From positions 4,259,501-4,323,500 of the forward strand of contig NZ_CP033932.1 of NCBI RefSeq assembly GCF_003815975.1: 64,000 nucleotides of DNA. The letters are read 5' to 3'. Below are positions 43,104-52,716 of the stretch, piece after piece. This DNA comes from Chryseobacterium bernardetii. Lineage in GTDB: Bacteria; Bacteroidota; Bacteroidia; Flavobacteriales; Weeksellaceae. How positions within the stretch are numbered: position 1 is the first letter of the stretch; every line of letters starts with the position of its first letter. Both the position numbers and the translations under genes were made by a program. The notes under the pieces are model-generated. The model had not been told where the DNA came from, searched no databases, and saw nothing but the letters and a program-made list of their open reading frames with translations.

Positions 43104-44603
43104 ATGACAAACAACTTAGGATTACTTACCATTAAAGAGTTTATTGATTCTCAAGACCCTGCATTAGATAAGGAAATTATTACCCTGATTGATCACAACA
43201 GTGGAGAACTTGTTAATTTAAAGAAGCAAAATACTCCACTTCCTGATAATGGCTGTTATCTGTACTGGACAAAAACCAACAGTGATGAGTCTAAAGCTTA
43301 TTATAAAAGGATTGTCACCAATGATATTTCCGTAAAAATTACAGGTGCATCCGGAGATGGCAATTCAGATGATTCGGATAAGATCCAGCAATTAATTAAC
43401 GAAATGGAAATTGGTCAGGTTTTGCATCTGGACAACAAGAGGTATATGCTTTATAAACCATTACAAATCAATAAAGCGATAAAAATTACCGGTTCCTCTA
43501 CAAAAAGCCAGGTTAGCTTTCCTCCTTTCCTTATCACCCATAATAATGACGGAATCAATATCAACACATCCGGAGTGGTACTGGAGGGTTTTGGAATCTA
43601 CAATATTGTCTGGCATACAACTTCGCCTAATCATTTTACCGGAATCAGAGTCAACGGAACTTCAGATAGCCACATGTATGACATCTTATTCAGAGATCTT
43701 CAAATAAGGGGATATCAAACTGCTTTGGAGGTGAATTACCTCTGGTCTTCACAAATTCAGACAGTAAAAACAGAAAACTGCCAGACAGGAATTCTGGTTA
43801 AAGGATTATCTGTTAACAATGAAATTTCCAACAATACGTCCATTTCCATCCATGAAGCTTATGATATCCCTGACAGTCGCGGAATATGGTTTGAAGGAAG
43901 CGCACCGAAAGAAGGCTGGAGGATTATTGACACTTTTATTTTTAATGTATATGAAGGAATTTATGCTGAAAAGACCTCTCACGTTAATGTATTCAACAGC
44001 ATGATTGATTTCTGCAGACATATAGGTATTGTGATTGCAGAAGAAAGCTATAATTGGAATATTAACAGCAATTACATCGCCCTTTCTCATCCAGGATACG
44101 GAGTTTATTTAGCCAATGATATCAATAATTCTTTATTTACAAGAGGAAATAAAATTATTGACAATGATATATTAATCTACAACCACCAAAAACAGGATGA
44201 TATCTCCATTGGGATTAATATTGTTGGAAAGGGATCTCTTTATGATGATGTAAGGGGAAATTCAATTAAAAATTTCAAAGTATGTGATATCAAGGCAGAT
44301 CCGGGATTACAGACAACAATTACACATAATAAGTGCCTGTCTGAGATCAATCCTAATATTATAGGAAATTTTATTACCAACGACAACCTGGGAACGGTCT
44401 ATTATCAAAATGCCAATGATGCTCTTTATCTGGGTAAACTAAAAATTACCTATGCAGATCATTATCCTCCGGTTTCCTCTCCGGAATGGAAACGGGGTGA
44501 TATTATTCTGAATACAAATCCCACTGCTGATAAGCCAATTGGATGGGTTAACACAACCGATGTAACAAATACTTGGAAGCCTTTTGGTATTATTAATAAC
44601 TAA
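43104..44603 (+). CDS. Right-handed beta-helix (pectate-lyase-superfamily, tail-spike-like) protein
   Basis: 499 residues without a signal peptide. After an N-terminal domain (1-80), KITGASGDGNSDDSDKIQQL marks the start of a pectate-lyase-3-type beta helix (about 80-420) with repeated N-rich strands (GININTSGVVLEGFGIYNI, VNVFNSMIDFCRHIGI). The C-terminus (SPEWKRGDIILNTNPTADKP, TWKPFGIIN) resembles phage tail-spike or fibre ends. It may bind or cleave a polysaccharide. No phage genes are nearby, so it is an orphan. TACCTTTG near 43055 is a possible promoter. Confidence 0.75.
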   Translation: MTNNLGLLTIKEFIDSQDPALDKEIITLIDHNSGELVNLKKQNTPLPDNGCYLYWTKTNSDESKAYYKRIVTNDISVKITGASGDGNSDDSDKIQQLINEMEIGQVLHLDNKRYMLYKPLQINKAIKITGSSTKSQVSFPPFLITHNNDGININTSGVVLEGFGIYNIVWHTTSPNHFTGIRVNGTSDSHMYDILFRDLQIRGYQTALEVNYLWSSQIQTVKTENCQTGILVKGLSVNNEISNNTSISIHEAYDIPDSRGIWFEGSAPKEGWRIIDTFIFNVYEGIYAEKTSHVNVFNSMIDFCRHIGIVIAEESYNWNINSNYIALSHPGYGVYLANDINNSLFTRGNKIIDNDILIYNHQKQDDISIGINIVGKGSLYDDVRGNSIKNFKVCDIKADPGLQTTITHNKCLSEINPNIIGNFITNDNLGTVYYQNANDALYLGKLKITYADHYPPVSSPEWKRGDIILNTNPTADKPIGWVNTTDVTNTWKPFGIINN

Positions 44604-44624
44604 CGATCAGCAACTTCTAAAAAA

Positions 44625-44876
44625 TTAATGTCTGATCAAACGGTAAAACAATATAACATCAATAAGAACCACCAGGAAAAACTTCACCAGGAAAGATTTT
44701 TTGGAAACCTTATGGTTAAAGACAATCATCCCGGAGGCTGCGCCAATAATTCCAATTAATGAAAGACCTAAAAGAGCATTCTCAGAAACCCGCCACTGCT
44801 GTCTTTTGGCCTGTAATTTATCAAATCCAAAAACTCCAAAGGTAATAAAGTTAGCGATCAACAGAAAAGGAATCAT
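44625..44876 (-). CDS. DUF1294 small membrane protein
   Basis: 83 residues from ATG 44876 (MIPFLLIANFITFGVF); the longer frame would begin inside its own promoter element. Three membrane segments with the DUF1294 pattern FGFDKLQAKRQQWRVSENAL and GIIGAASGMIVFNHKVSKKS. Family function is unknown; it is inserted in the cytoplasmic membrane. Confidence 0.85.
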   Translation of the reverse strand: MIPFLLIANFITFGVFGFDKLQAKRQQWRVSENALLGLSLIGIIGAASGMIVFNHKVSKKSFLVKFFLVVLIDVILFYRLIRH

Positions 44877-44894
44877 TCTACGGTTAATTTGCTG

Positions 44895-44902
44895 CAAAAG
44901 TA
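44895..44902 (-). promoter_or_regulatory. -7 element (TACTTTTG) for the DUF1294 gene
   Basis: Minus strand TACTTTTG, which decides the start of the gene. Confidence 0.5.
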
Positions 44903-44921
44903 ATGCATAATTTATATATGA

Positions 44922-45374
<453 letters not shown>

Positions 45375-45409
45375 TCCGTTTTTAAAATAAGAAATCTTAA
45401 AAAATATAA

Positions 45410-45440
45410 AAAGCCCGGAATTATAAAATTCCGGGCTTTT
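45410..45440. terminator. Bidirectional terminator
   Basis: AAAGCCCGGAATT / AATTCCGGGCTTT stem between two convergent genes, with A and T flanks. Confidence 0.9.
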
Positions 45441-45456
45441 ATGTTTTAAATACATG

Positions 45457-46005
45457 CTATAAAGCTTGTCCTGCATGCTTTCCTTCTTTAAATTCTTCCA
45501 CCATTTTAGCATTAAAAGCAGGGAGATCTTTTGGAGTTCTGCTTGTGACAAGGCCATTATCAACTACTACTTCTTTATCTTCCCAATGGGCTCCTGCATT
45601 AATAAGGTCTTTACTGATAGATTTCACAGAGGTCATATTTCTTCCATTAACCACTTTTGCATTGATTAGTACCTGGGGGCCGTGACATATTGCCGCAACA
45701 GGTTTATTCTGTATAAAAAAATCTCTCACAAATGACAGGGCTTGTCCGTTTGTCCTTAGTTGATCAGGATTGATGACACCGCCGGGTAAAACTAAAGCAT
45801 CATATTCAGAAGCGGTTACTTCATCCAGTGTTTTATCAACATGGTAATCTTTTCCCCAGTCTTTTTCTGCCCATGACCTGATGGTTCCAGCTTCAGGACT
45901 TACAATATGAGCTGTCCATCCCTGCTGTTCCAAATACTCCTTTGGTGATTGAAGTTCACTTTCCTCGAAGCCGTTAGTGGCCAGAATTGCAATTTTCTTT
46001 GACAT
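45457..46005 (-). CDS. DJ-1/PfpI family class I glutamine amidotransferase-like protein
   Basis: 182 residues. The nucleophile elbow AAICHGPQVLI carries the cysteine followed by histidine typical of PfpI/YhbO; Glu in GFEESELQSP is the conserved partner. Members act as protein or nucleotide deglycases/glyoxalases or general stress proteins; which applies here is unknown. Cytoplasmic, monocistronic. Confidence 0.92.
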   Translation of the reverse strand: MSKKIAILATNGFEESELQSPKEYLEQQGWTAHIVSPEAGTIRSWAEKDWGKDYHVDKTLDEVTASEYDALVLPGGVINPDQLRTNGQALSFVRDFFIQNKPVAAICHGPQVLINAKVVNGRNMTSVKSISKDLINAGAHWEDKEVVVDNGLVTSRTPKDLPAFNAKMVEEFKEGKHAGQAL

Positions 46006-46146
46006 GATATTATGATTTTGGGTGTTATCTTTAATGGAAAGAAAAAATAATGCCGCAAGAACGTTATAAATTCCTAAAAAAGGTTAAAAATAAACACAAA
46101 ATAGATTCAACAGACTAAACAATAAAGAAGACTTATTCATCAAAAA

Positions 46147-46170
46147 GAGCTGCCTTGAATAAGACAGCTC
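46147..46170 (-). terminator. Terminator after the YceI gene
   Basis: GAGCTG.CTT / AAG.CAGCTC stem with T tail on the minus strand. Confidence 0.75.
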
Positions 46171-46194
46171 AATATTATTAAAAAGTTGATTAAC

Positions 46195-46869
46195 TTATTT
46201 TTTAGCTTTTACATCGATAGCAATTTCGATGTCTTTGCTGATCATCCATTCTGCAGGATCTGCTTCAGAAGTTCCGAATTTGATTCCCCAGTCTGTTCTG
46301 TTTACGGTAAATTTAGCCTGAATAGCAGCAGTATTATCTGCTACATCTACTTTAGCAGGGAAAGTTACATTCATTGTTTTTCCCATTAATGTAAGGTTTC
46401 CGCTTACGGTTTTGTTAGCTCCTGCTACAGCATCTTTCGGTGCTTCTTTCAGGTCTGCTACGCTTGTAATTTTGAAATCTGATGTTGGATTTTTAGCTAC
46501 ATCAAAGAAATCAGGATTTTTAAGGTGAGCTTCAAGATCTGCTGGTTTTTTATCTTTTTCAGTTACTGATGCAGGGTCAACTTTAATAGAAGTCATATCG
46601 ATATTGAAGTTTCCGGCTACCAATTGTCCACCTTCAATATTCAGGTCTCCGGATTTTACATTAAGAGTTCCCCAACGAGGTGCAAAACCTCCTTTGTGGA
46701 AAGCTTTCCAGTTTACTACAGAAGCTGCAGTATCTACTGTTAGTGCTTCACCTTTACCTTCAGCAACTGTCTGCTCTGTAGCTACTGATGTATCTGTTTT
46801 TTCTTTATTGGTACATGATGCAGCCATTAATCCTACTGCCACTAATGCAATTACGCTAATTTTTTTCAT
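46195..46869 (-). CDS. YceI family lipoprotein
   Basis: 224 residues from ATG 46869 (MKKISVIALVAVGLMAASCT), a clear lipoprotein signal with lipobox AASC; the longer frame crosses the promoter. The YceI lipocalin-like barrel includes LTVDTAASVVNWKAFHKGGF, FNIDMTSIKVDP and FKITSVADL. YceI proteins bind isoprenoid lipids in the periplasm. TATTTTTG at 46910-46917 precedes the gene. Confidence 0.92.
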   Translation of the reverse strand: MKKISVIALVAVGLMAASCTNKEKTDTSVATEQTVAEGKGEALTVDTAASVVNWKAFHKGGFAPRWGTLNVKSGDLNIEGGQLVAGNFNIDMTSIKVDPASVTEKDKKPADLEAHLKNPDFFDVAKNPTSDFKITSVADLKEAPKDAVAGANKTVSGNLTLMGKTMNVTFPAKVDVADNTAAIQAKFTVNRTDWGIKFGTSEADPAEWMISKDIEIAIDVKAKK

Positions 46870-46909
46870 ATTATTGAACTGTTTAAAAAGTTTATTTGTT
46901 TTTCGGATA

Positions 46910-46917
46910 CAAAAATA
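46910..46917 (-). promoter_or_regulatory. -7 element (TATTTTTG) for the YceI gene
   Basis: Minus strand TATTTTTG, 41 bases before the chosen ATG. The stretch from here to 47163 contains no other gene that I can see. Confidence 0.5.
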
Positions 46918-47163
46918 GAAAAACCATATGGGCCTTTCCTTATCATACATCAAGAAATGTAATTTTTTCTACCAACGTTAGGAATTATAACATGGTGTAA
47001 AATAAACGAGAACTGAAACGATTTATTTCATCATTATATATTATGTCTTTCCATATCATAAATTTTCATCAGCCTTTTACAATATTCAAGTAAAATATTT
47101 TATGTTAAATCCCAGAACCAAGAATAATTTATATATTTAGCCGTTACAAATTAAAACTATACT

Positions 47164-47328
47164 ATGAAAAAATTCAAAAAAATCTCCAGAGATCAATTAA
47201 AAAAAGTAAATGGCGGAGGTAACAGAGATGGTATTTGCCAGCCACAATACATGCTGATTTGCGATGCCGTTGGAATTTGCGGACCAGAGCCAGACGCAGC
47301 TTGTAATTGTTATTGCGTTCCTATCTAA
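47164..47328 (+). CDS. GG-leader cysteine-rich peptide of a different type
   Basis: 54 residues, read directly from the sequence (MKKFKKISRDQLKKVNGGG). The leader has the double glycine but its core has a different cysteine pattern, C-x7-C-x5-C-x7-C-x-C-x-C, ending NCYCVPI. It is a second class of bacteriocin-like precursor, 10 kb from the main cluster and next to the CRISPR locus. Its terminator is immediately downstream. Confidence 0.75.
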   Translation: MKKFKKISRDQLKKVNGGGNRDGICQPQYMLICDAVGICGPEPDAACNCYCVPI

Positions 47329-47337
47329 TACAATGAG

Positions 47338-47362
47338 ATCCCTCAAATTAGAGGGATTTTTT
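47338..47362 (+). terminator. Terminator after the peptide gene
   Basis: ATCCCTC / GAGGGAT perfect stem with a 6-nt loop and T6. Confidence 0.88.
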
Positions 47363-47374
47363 ATATAAGAAGTT

Positions 47375-47503
47375 TCAAAAATTATTATCTTCGTGATTAG
47401 TCACAGCTTTTTTGGCAATGTTACTGCGATACCCCCGGTTGTGAATTGCTTTCAATACTAAAACCCACATAATCCGGTATGCATTAAACCTTTCGGCATT
47501 CAT
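47375..47503 (-). pseudogene. cas2: Truncated cas2 fused to a CRISPR repeat fragment
   Basis: The ATG overlaps the cas1 stop as ATGA, the normal cas1-cas2 junction. The first 16 codons read MNAERFNAYRIMWVLV, which I recognise as the N-terminus of Flavobacteriia type II Cas2 (normally continuing with L/M-F-D-L-P). From codon 17 the frame runs into the reverse complement of the repeat half (TTGAAAGCAATTCACAAC) and ends at codon 43 in unrelated sequence. Cas2 is usually about 100-115 residues, so the catalytic and dimer parts are gone. A deletion between cas2 and the array is the simplest reading. Confidence 0.85.
47405..47455 (+). CRISPR. Remnant CRISPR unit: one spacer-like segment plus the 5' half of a repeat
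   Basis: On the plus strand 47438-47455 is GTTGTGAATTGCTTTCAA, identical to the first 18 bases of the 36-bp repeat found at 53097-53132 and complementary to the tracrRNA anti-repeat. The 30 bases before it (47408-47437) have spacer length, and in type II-C the spacer stands 5' of the repeat handle. Further upstream, TTTCAAA...GATTAGTCAC at 47371-47404 may be a degenerate repeat with a TATCTTCG element inside. It could still give a crRNA. Confidence 0.65.
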
Positions 47504-48393
47504 ATCAGTTCAGGATAAGAAATCAATCTTTTTTCACCAGTATAGCATTTGTAAAGCGACGAAGCTGTTGTTTTAACAGCAACCAGCAGTGGCCTCGTTT
47601 TATCGTCGATGCGTACATCTTTGGTAGCAACCTGCAAAATATGAGCTTTAAATTCCTTCGTCAGTTCTTCTGTATCAGGATAAATTTTCAGCCACTGCAT
47701 CACCAGTAAATCAATAAACGGGCGGTAAGGTTCCATTAGGTCATCGGCAAGACAGTAGGGATTGTATTTATTTTTATGAAAAATTCCAAGAACAGGCAGT
47801 AATCCAGTTTCCACAATAGCTCTGGCGACAATACTTCTGAGAACCGCATACCCGAAATTAAAGAACTGATTGGGTGATTCTCCAAAACGCTGTCTCAAAA
47901 AATCAAGGCTGATCAGATATTTCCAGTAATGCTGAGCTGCAATACCTTCCATATTGGTTATATCCCCAGACTTTACATTTTTTTGGTATTCAACCATCGG
48001 TTCATAATAGTTTTCCAATTTCATCAGAACATTTTTCTGGTTTTCAATTTTACATTCCACGGTTTGCTTCCAAAGCTGCTTTTTTAATGGTTCACTTGCT
48101 TCCAACTGATCTTTTACCCGGTCGGAATGTTCGGTATGCCCATACAGTGGAAGCATTATTCCGTGAGGCAAATGATGAGCATCACAACTAATGACCACCA
48201 CGTTATTTCCCATCATTTTCTGGATGAGATTATGGGAAATAGTAATCTGATAATGATCCAGCATCAGTAAGCCTAAATCTTCCACAGGGACACTCCCCTT
48301 TTCCGTTTTGGTTTCCGGACAGAGAATCTTCATCTGCTCGTCTTTGAGCTTAAGGTAAGCTGGATTGCCGATGTAGATGGAGCGGGTGATCAT
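47500..48393 (-). CDS. cas1: CRISPR-associated integrase Cas1 (type II-C)
   Basis: 297 residues, full length. Metal-site motifs are visible: Glu in ITNMEGIAAQHYWKYL, His in LPVLGIFHKNKYNPYCLADD and the following DLMEPYRPFIDLLV. Cas1 with Cas2 inserts new spacers; with cas2 destroyed, adaptation should fail. It follows cas9 by 12 bases on the same strand. Nothing in the frame looks damaged. Confidence 0.96.
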   Translation of the reverse strand: MITRSIYIGNPAYLKLKDEQMKILCPETKTEKGSVPVEDLGLLMLDHYQITISHNLIQKMMGNNVVVISCDAHHLPHGIMLPLYGHTEHSDRVKDQLEASEPLKKQLWKQTVECKIENQKNVLMKLENYYEPMVEYQKNVKSGDITNMEGIAAQHYWKYLISLDFLRQRFGESPNQFFNFGYAVLRSIVARAIVETGLLPVLGIFHKNKYNPYCLADDLMEPYRPFIDLLVMQWLKIYPDTEELTKEFKAHILQVATKDVRIDDKTRPLLVAVKTTASSLYKCYTGEKRLISYPELI

Positions 48394-48405
48394 GTTATAA
48401 AAGTT

Positions 48406-51400
48406 TTAATATTGTCCTACTTGAACTATTCTTCCCAAGTGATTTAAACGGACCTTCAAAATGCCTTTTAATCCACTTAATCCTTCCCTTCTCCAGGTAA
48501 TACCTTTCAACACAGAATTATCTTCAACCGTAGTTTCTAAATGATGTCTAAAGAAATAGTCTTTTGTTGCAATTTTCTGCACCCTGAACAGATGTTTTGA
48601 AATTAAGCTCAGATTCTTATCATCAGATAAATCCACTTCTTTAGGATCAAAATCTTCTGATGGAAATAAAAACATTTCATTCTGTTTCATTGTAAATAAA
48701 AATTTCCAGCCTAATTGAGAATTATATTCTTTATCAATAACCTGTAAATTCTGATTCACTCTTTCTACAGCTTCATAAAAACTCACAATTTTCTCCTGTA
48801 GATTGCCTTTTTCATCTTCATAAATTGCAACATGATGATTATTTCCTGTACTCACGAAATCAGCGGCTATTCTTTGACCGTTTTCGTCTAAAATGTCTTT
48901 TCCTAAGTGATCTTTTTTGTAATGCAAGGCTTCGGCATTATTAATTCCTGTAATAGTAACCGTCTTTATTGAAATTCCTTTTGATTTGTTAAGCCAGATC
49001 GGATTCTTTTCCAAATCTGAAAAGGCTTCTTTAGAGTTTCCGTTAAATTCTTTTAATCTTTCAGTTAGAATATCACGAACTTCTTTATCAATAACTTTTT
49101 CAATATTTTTGAAATCTTTAAAATTATCCGGATTAACAACTTTCCTGATGGTATAACCTGTTTCATACCAGGCTAAAGTTACGGTTTCAGGTAATTGCTC
49201 CGTTTTTTCAGCATTAAGAAATATTGGATTTTTAGAAATAATATTTTTCCCAGTGAATGCTTTTTTAGAATCTCCGCCAAACTCCTGTAATCTTTTTAGA
49301 AGAGCATTTCTGTATTTTTCATTTTGAACTTTCTGAATCGTCTCTAAATCAAATTTTCCAGATATTTTTTCTTCTTTTGTTTTAAGAAATTTCGAACTTC
49401 CATAAATTGTTTCTTTATGAAGCTGTCCTCTCGGAGTCAGCTCTGTTTTTGCAATTACACTTCCTTTTTTCTTAATTCTATTAATGTTTTTGGTTACTAC
49501 TTTATTTTTAGCTTTATGAGAAATTAATATTTCATCCAAGTGCTTCTTGGCTTCTGTTCTAAGATTTTTAACAGGCTCTTTGAATCTTCTTTCCTTGGAA
49601 CCGTTTTTCTTTTCAAGAACTTCTGTAATATTATTTTCAATATTTGTAATTATTTTATGCTCTTTATGTTCCTCATTTTTTCTTGCATTTAAATAATTTA
49701 AATACTGAATATGATTATGTGTGGTAAAAGCAACCGTTAAAGCATCCATTGCGTGATGACGATGGTCGTTTCTCTTCGTCCAATCAATGATTCTTTCTTT
49801 TTCCTCTCCTTTGGAATTTGCAATTAATTCCGTCAAACCTAATTTTCTGTACTTTTCAAGATTAAGTTCTTTCATTGTGTTGACGAGATTCCAGTCTTCC
49901 CGAAGTTTATCGGTAATTCTTCCCGAAGTGGAAACCACAGAATTAGTAATTCCAAAAAGGATTTCTTTAGATTTTTTAGCAATATATTGCGTATTTCTTA
50001 AATCTCTTTCAATGAATCCTTCCCCTATTTCAGAACCTTTTTTCTGTAGCTTTTCATATTTTGCTTTGGTTATAATACCTTTATCATAAAGATCTTTTAT
50101 GACATTAAGAAATTTCTCCAATTTTTCTTTTCCTTCATTTTCAAGATAGTCGAAAGCCGTAAAATTTCCTTTTTTAAGATTAGCACTTCTCGGAACTAAG
50201 ACTTTATTGGAGAAACTATCGTCAAAAAATCGGGATTGAGGTATGATATGGTCAATATCATATTTCTCAGTAAATAAATTTTCCCGTTCAATTTTTACAT
50301 CTGTGTATAGATCTTTAAAACCGTTATTTGCCAATTCCAGATATAATTTATATCGGATGATATCATTTCTTGAAGGACTTTTTATCCCAAATTCTCTTTG
50401 CAAAACTTCCGCATATTTCTGGTGCTGTATAGTCGCTTTGTTAATTTCAGAAGTCATCGTAGCGCGTTCTTCTGCATTAAGTTTGAGTTCTCGCGCCAAT
50501 TCTATTCTTATTTCATCAGGTCTTCCGTATTCCTTTGAAACTTCATTCACAAGATTAATCATCTGATTCAAAATCTTTTCAACTACAGGATTTCGTAAAG
50601 AATTTTTAGGAAGAATATCCAATTGTTCTTTCAAAATCCGGTTCTCCAATTGCTCTTTGGTCAAAGAATTTTTAGAATGACTTCCATAACCTGCAAATTC
50701 ACAAGCACTTGGTTCATTAGGTCTCTCCTTTCTTCCTCCATATGAAAATCCAGCTTTTAAATGAGTAATAATCTTTCGCATTGCCTTAGAGCTTAAACTT
50801 CCATAATCCTGAGAAAAACCAATTTCAGCTAATATTTTGGAATGCTCTTTTTTAAATCCAAATTTCCTCTCCAATAATTCATATAATTTTTCGTTTCCGG
50901 AAGGAGAATCATCACCTTCATAGGAATATAGTAAATGCCACAGTTGGTAAGAAGCTTGTTTTTCAAAATCATTTCCTTCCAACTCCGGATTAAAATCCAG
51001 AATAGATGTATCAATTCCTAATCCTGAAAACTTTTCTCTGACAAATAATTTTATAATTTCTGCAGAAGCATTTACTTTAGAAACTTTAATTTCGTCATCA
51101 ATGGTCAATTTAAATTCTTTTGGGAATTCTGTTCCTTCACTGGCAATAATCTTTAGAAAAGCAGAATATAAATTTTCATTGGTATAATTTCCTTCAATCT
51201 CTTTGAAATTAGTTTTCCATTCTTTTCCTGAATATCCAACAAGATCTAAAACATCTTTTGCAGAAAGTTTTCCTTTTATATTAACTTCATCAAAAATAGA
51301 TTGCTTGAAATCTAAATCTATTGGGAATATTTCCTTTGTATCTACATTTTGAAATTGTAAATTATTCAGAACCTGCCATATTTTAAACTCCTGAAACAAG

Positions 51401-52626
51401 GGAGACGATTTCGGTGCCACTTTTAGCCCAACAGTTTTCTTTTTTGTTTTTCCATTTTCTGTTACTTCAATTTCCCTGTTTTCAAACTCACAGATACTGA
51501 TTAAACCTTTCTGTGATTTGAGCTTCCTCTGATAGAAAATGATAATATCCCGAATTTCTTCCTTTAATTCTTTCGTTAATTCTTTATAATATTTTGATTG
51601 AGTTTCCCATATCTTCTCAAATTCATCTAAGTAATCCTGTCTGTAGAAAACCTGATTTTTAAGCTTTGTATGAGGGTTTGCTTTCAACTGTTGAAATAAA
51701 TATTCTCCAACCGTTTGATTATGAAAATAAAGCTCTTTACTTCGATCACTAATCGCTCCTAAATAGCCGCTAGAATTATTCAGATTGCTGTTAATTTCCT
51801 GAAATACTACAGCTAAACTTTCAAAATCCAATTGTTTCTTTACCGCTTCGCTTCTCCAAAAGTATTTTTCAACTTTTTTTTCCTGCATTGTTCCGATTTG
51901 CTTAATTCCAACGAGAGAAAATGGTTCTTTCAGAATTGCCCAAGTTGCATTTTTATTTTTGCCTTGTAATTCTTTATAAAGATCATCGGTTAAGATCTCT
52001 GAATAATATTGTTTCTGAAAATTCCATACTTTATCAAATTCAGCCTGTAAATCTGAACGGTAAAAATCCGGCAATTGTTTTTTTCCCTGCTGCAAAAGTT
52101 GATATGAATATTCTCCGGGTGTTATATTCTCTTCATACAATTTTTTGGCAACAGCCATTCCGTCTATAATCTGCCCTTCATCTTCATTTTTAGCTTTGCG
52201 GCTGCTTTTATACCCTCTTTTTTTATTGATAAGAAGCAAAACTCTGGCGAATTCTGAAAGTTCTATTTTTTCTTTTGCTGCCTTTGCTCTTAATTCCTGA
52301 GTCTGAAATGTTGAATTTTTGCCAACTTCGGCAAGTAAGTCAGATTCTTTAAGAATATTATTTTTCTTTAAAACATCAATAAGGTTGACTCTTCTTAACT
52401 TAAACCGTTGAAGATTTCTTCTCGCACTTCTGGCTAAAGTTCTTCCTGCATTAGTTGTAATCGGTTTTCCTTTTTCAAAATTCAACTGTTCATCAACAGT
52501 TAATGGATTTACTCGAACCCCTAATTTGATAATTTTATTGTTTTCAGAATTTTTAGAATCCTCCTGAACGTAAGCCCAGCCAATTGATGAAACTCCCAAG
52601 TCCAGTCCAAGTATATTTTTAATCAT
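48406..52626 (-). CDS. cas9: CRISPR-associated endonuclease Cas9 (type II-C)
   Basis: 1406 residues, the size of large Bacteroidetes II-C Cas9s. RuvC-I: LGLDLGVSSIGWAYV with Asp9. Arg-rich bridge helix: LARSARRNLQRFKLRR (about 63-78). RuvC-II: IRIELARELK with Glu709. HNH: KYDIDHIIPQSRFF with His793 and Asp792. RuvC-III: HRHHAMDALTVAF with Asp961. All nuclease residues are present, so it should cut both strands. The C-terminal 350 residues form the wedge and PAM-reading domains; the PAM cannot be read from sequence. It lies divergent to the tracrRNA. Confidence 0.97.
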   Translation of the reverse strand: MIKNILGLDLGVSSIGWAYVQEDSKNSENNKIIKLGVRVNPLTVDEQLNFEKGKPITTNAGRTLARSARRNLQRFKLRRVNLIDVLKKNNILKESDLLAEVGKNSTFQTQELRAKAAKEKIELSEFARVLLLINKKRGYKSSRKAKNEDEGQIIDGMAVAKKLYEENITPGEYSYQLLQQGKKQLPDFYRSDLQAEFDKVWNFQKQYYSEILTDDLYKELQGKNKNATWAILKEPFSLVGIKQIGTMQEKKVEKYFWRSEAVKKQLDFESLAVVFQEINSNLNNSSGYLGAISDRSKELYFHNQTVGEYLFQQLKANPHTKLKNQVFYRQDYLDEFEKIWETQSKYYKELTKELKEEIRDIIIFYQRKLKSQKGLISICEFENREIEVTENGKTKKKTVGLKVAPKSSPLFQEFKIWQVLNNLQFQNVDTKEIFPIDLDFKQSIFDEVNIKGKLSAKDVLDLVGYSGKEWKTNFKEIEGNYTNENLYSAFLKIIASEGTEFPKEFKLTIDDEIKVSKVNASAEIIKLFVREKFSGLGIDTSILDFNPELEGNDFEKQASYQLWHLLYSYEGDDSPSGNEKLYELLERKFGFKKEHSKILAEIGFSQDYGSLSSKAMRKIITHLKAGFSYGGRKERPNEPSACEFAGYGSHSKNSLTKEQLENRILKEQLDILPKNSLRNPVVEKILNQMINLVNEVSKEYGRPDEIRIELARELKLNAEERATMTSEINKATIQHQKYAEVLQREFGIKSPSRNDIIRYKLYLELANNGFKDLYTDVKIERENLFTEKYDIDHIIPQSRFFDDSFSNKVLVPRSANLKKGNFTAFDYLENEGKEKLEKFLNVIKDLYDKGIITKAKYEKLQKKGSEIGEGFIERDLRNTQYIAKKSKEILFGITNSVVSTSGRITDKLREDWNLVNTMKELNLEKYRKLGLTELIANSKGEEKERIIDWTKRNDHRHHAMDALTVAFTTHNHIQYLNYLNARKNEEHKEHKIITNIENNITEVLEKKNGSKERRFKEPVKNLRTEAKKHLDEILISHKAKNKVVTKNINRIKKKGSVIAKTELTPRGQLHKETIYGSSKFLKTKEEKISGKFDLETIQKVQNEKYRNALLKRLQEFGGDSKKAFTGKNIISKNPIFLNAEKTEQLPETVTLAWYETGYTIRKVVNPDNFKDFKNIEKVIDKEVRDILTERLKEFNGNSKEAFSDLEKNPIWLNKSKGISIKTVTITGINNAEALHYKKDHLGKDILDENGQRIAADFVSTGNNHHVAIYEDEKGNLQEKIVSFYEAVERVNQNLQVIDKEYNSQLGWKFLFTMKQNEMFLFPSEDFDPKEVDLSDDKNLSLISKHLFRVQKIATKDYFFRHHLETTVEDNSVLKGITWRREGLSGLKGILKVRLNHLGRIVQVGQY

Positions 52627-52716
52627 AAGTATCAGTTTTTTGAAGTAAATAAAAATAGGAAGAAAAAAATTATTAAAAATGAGGTTTTCCGTAAACCATT
52701 CAAAGAAATTTTATTT

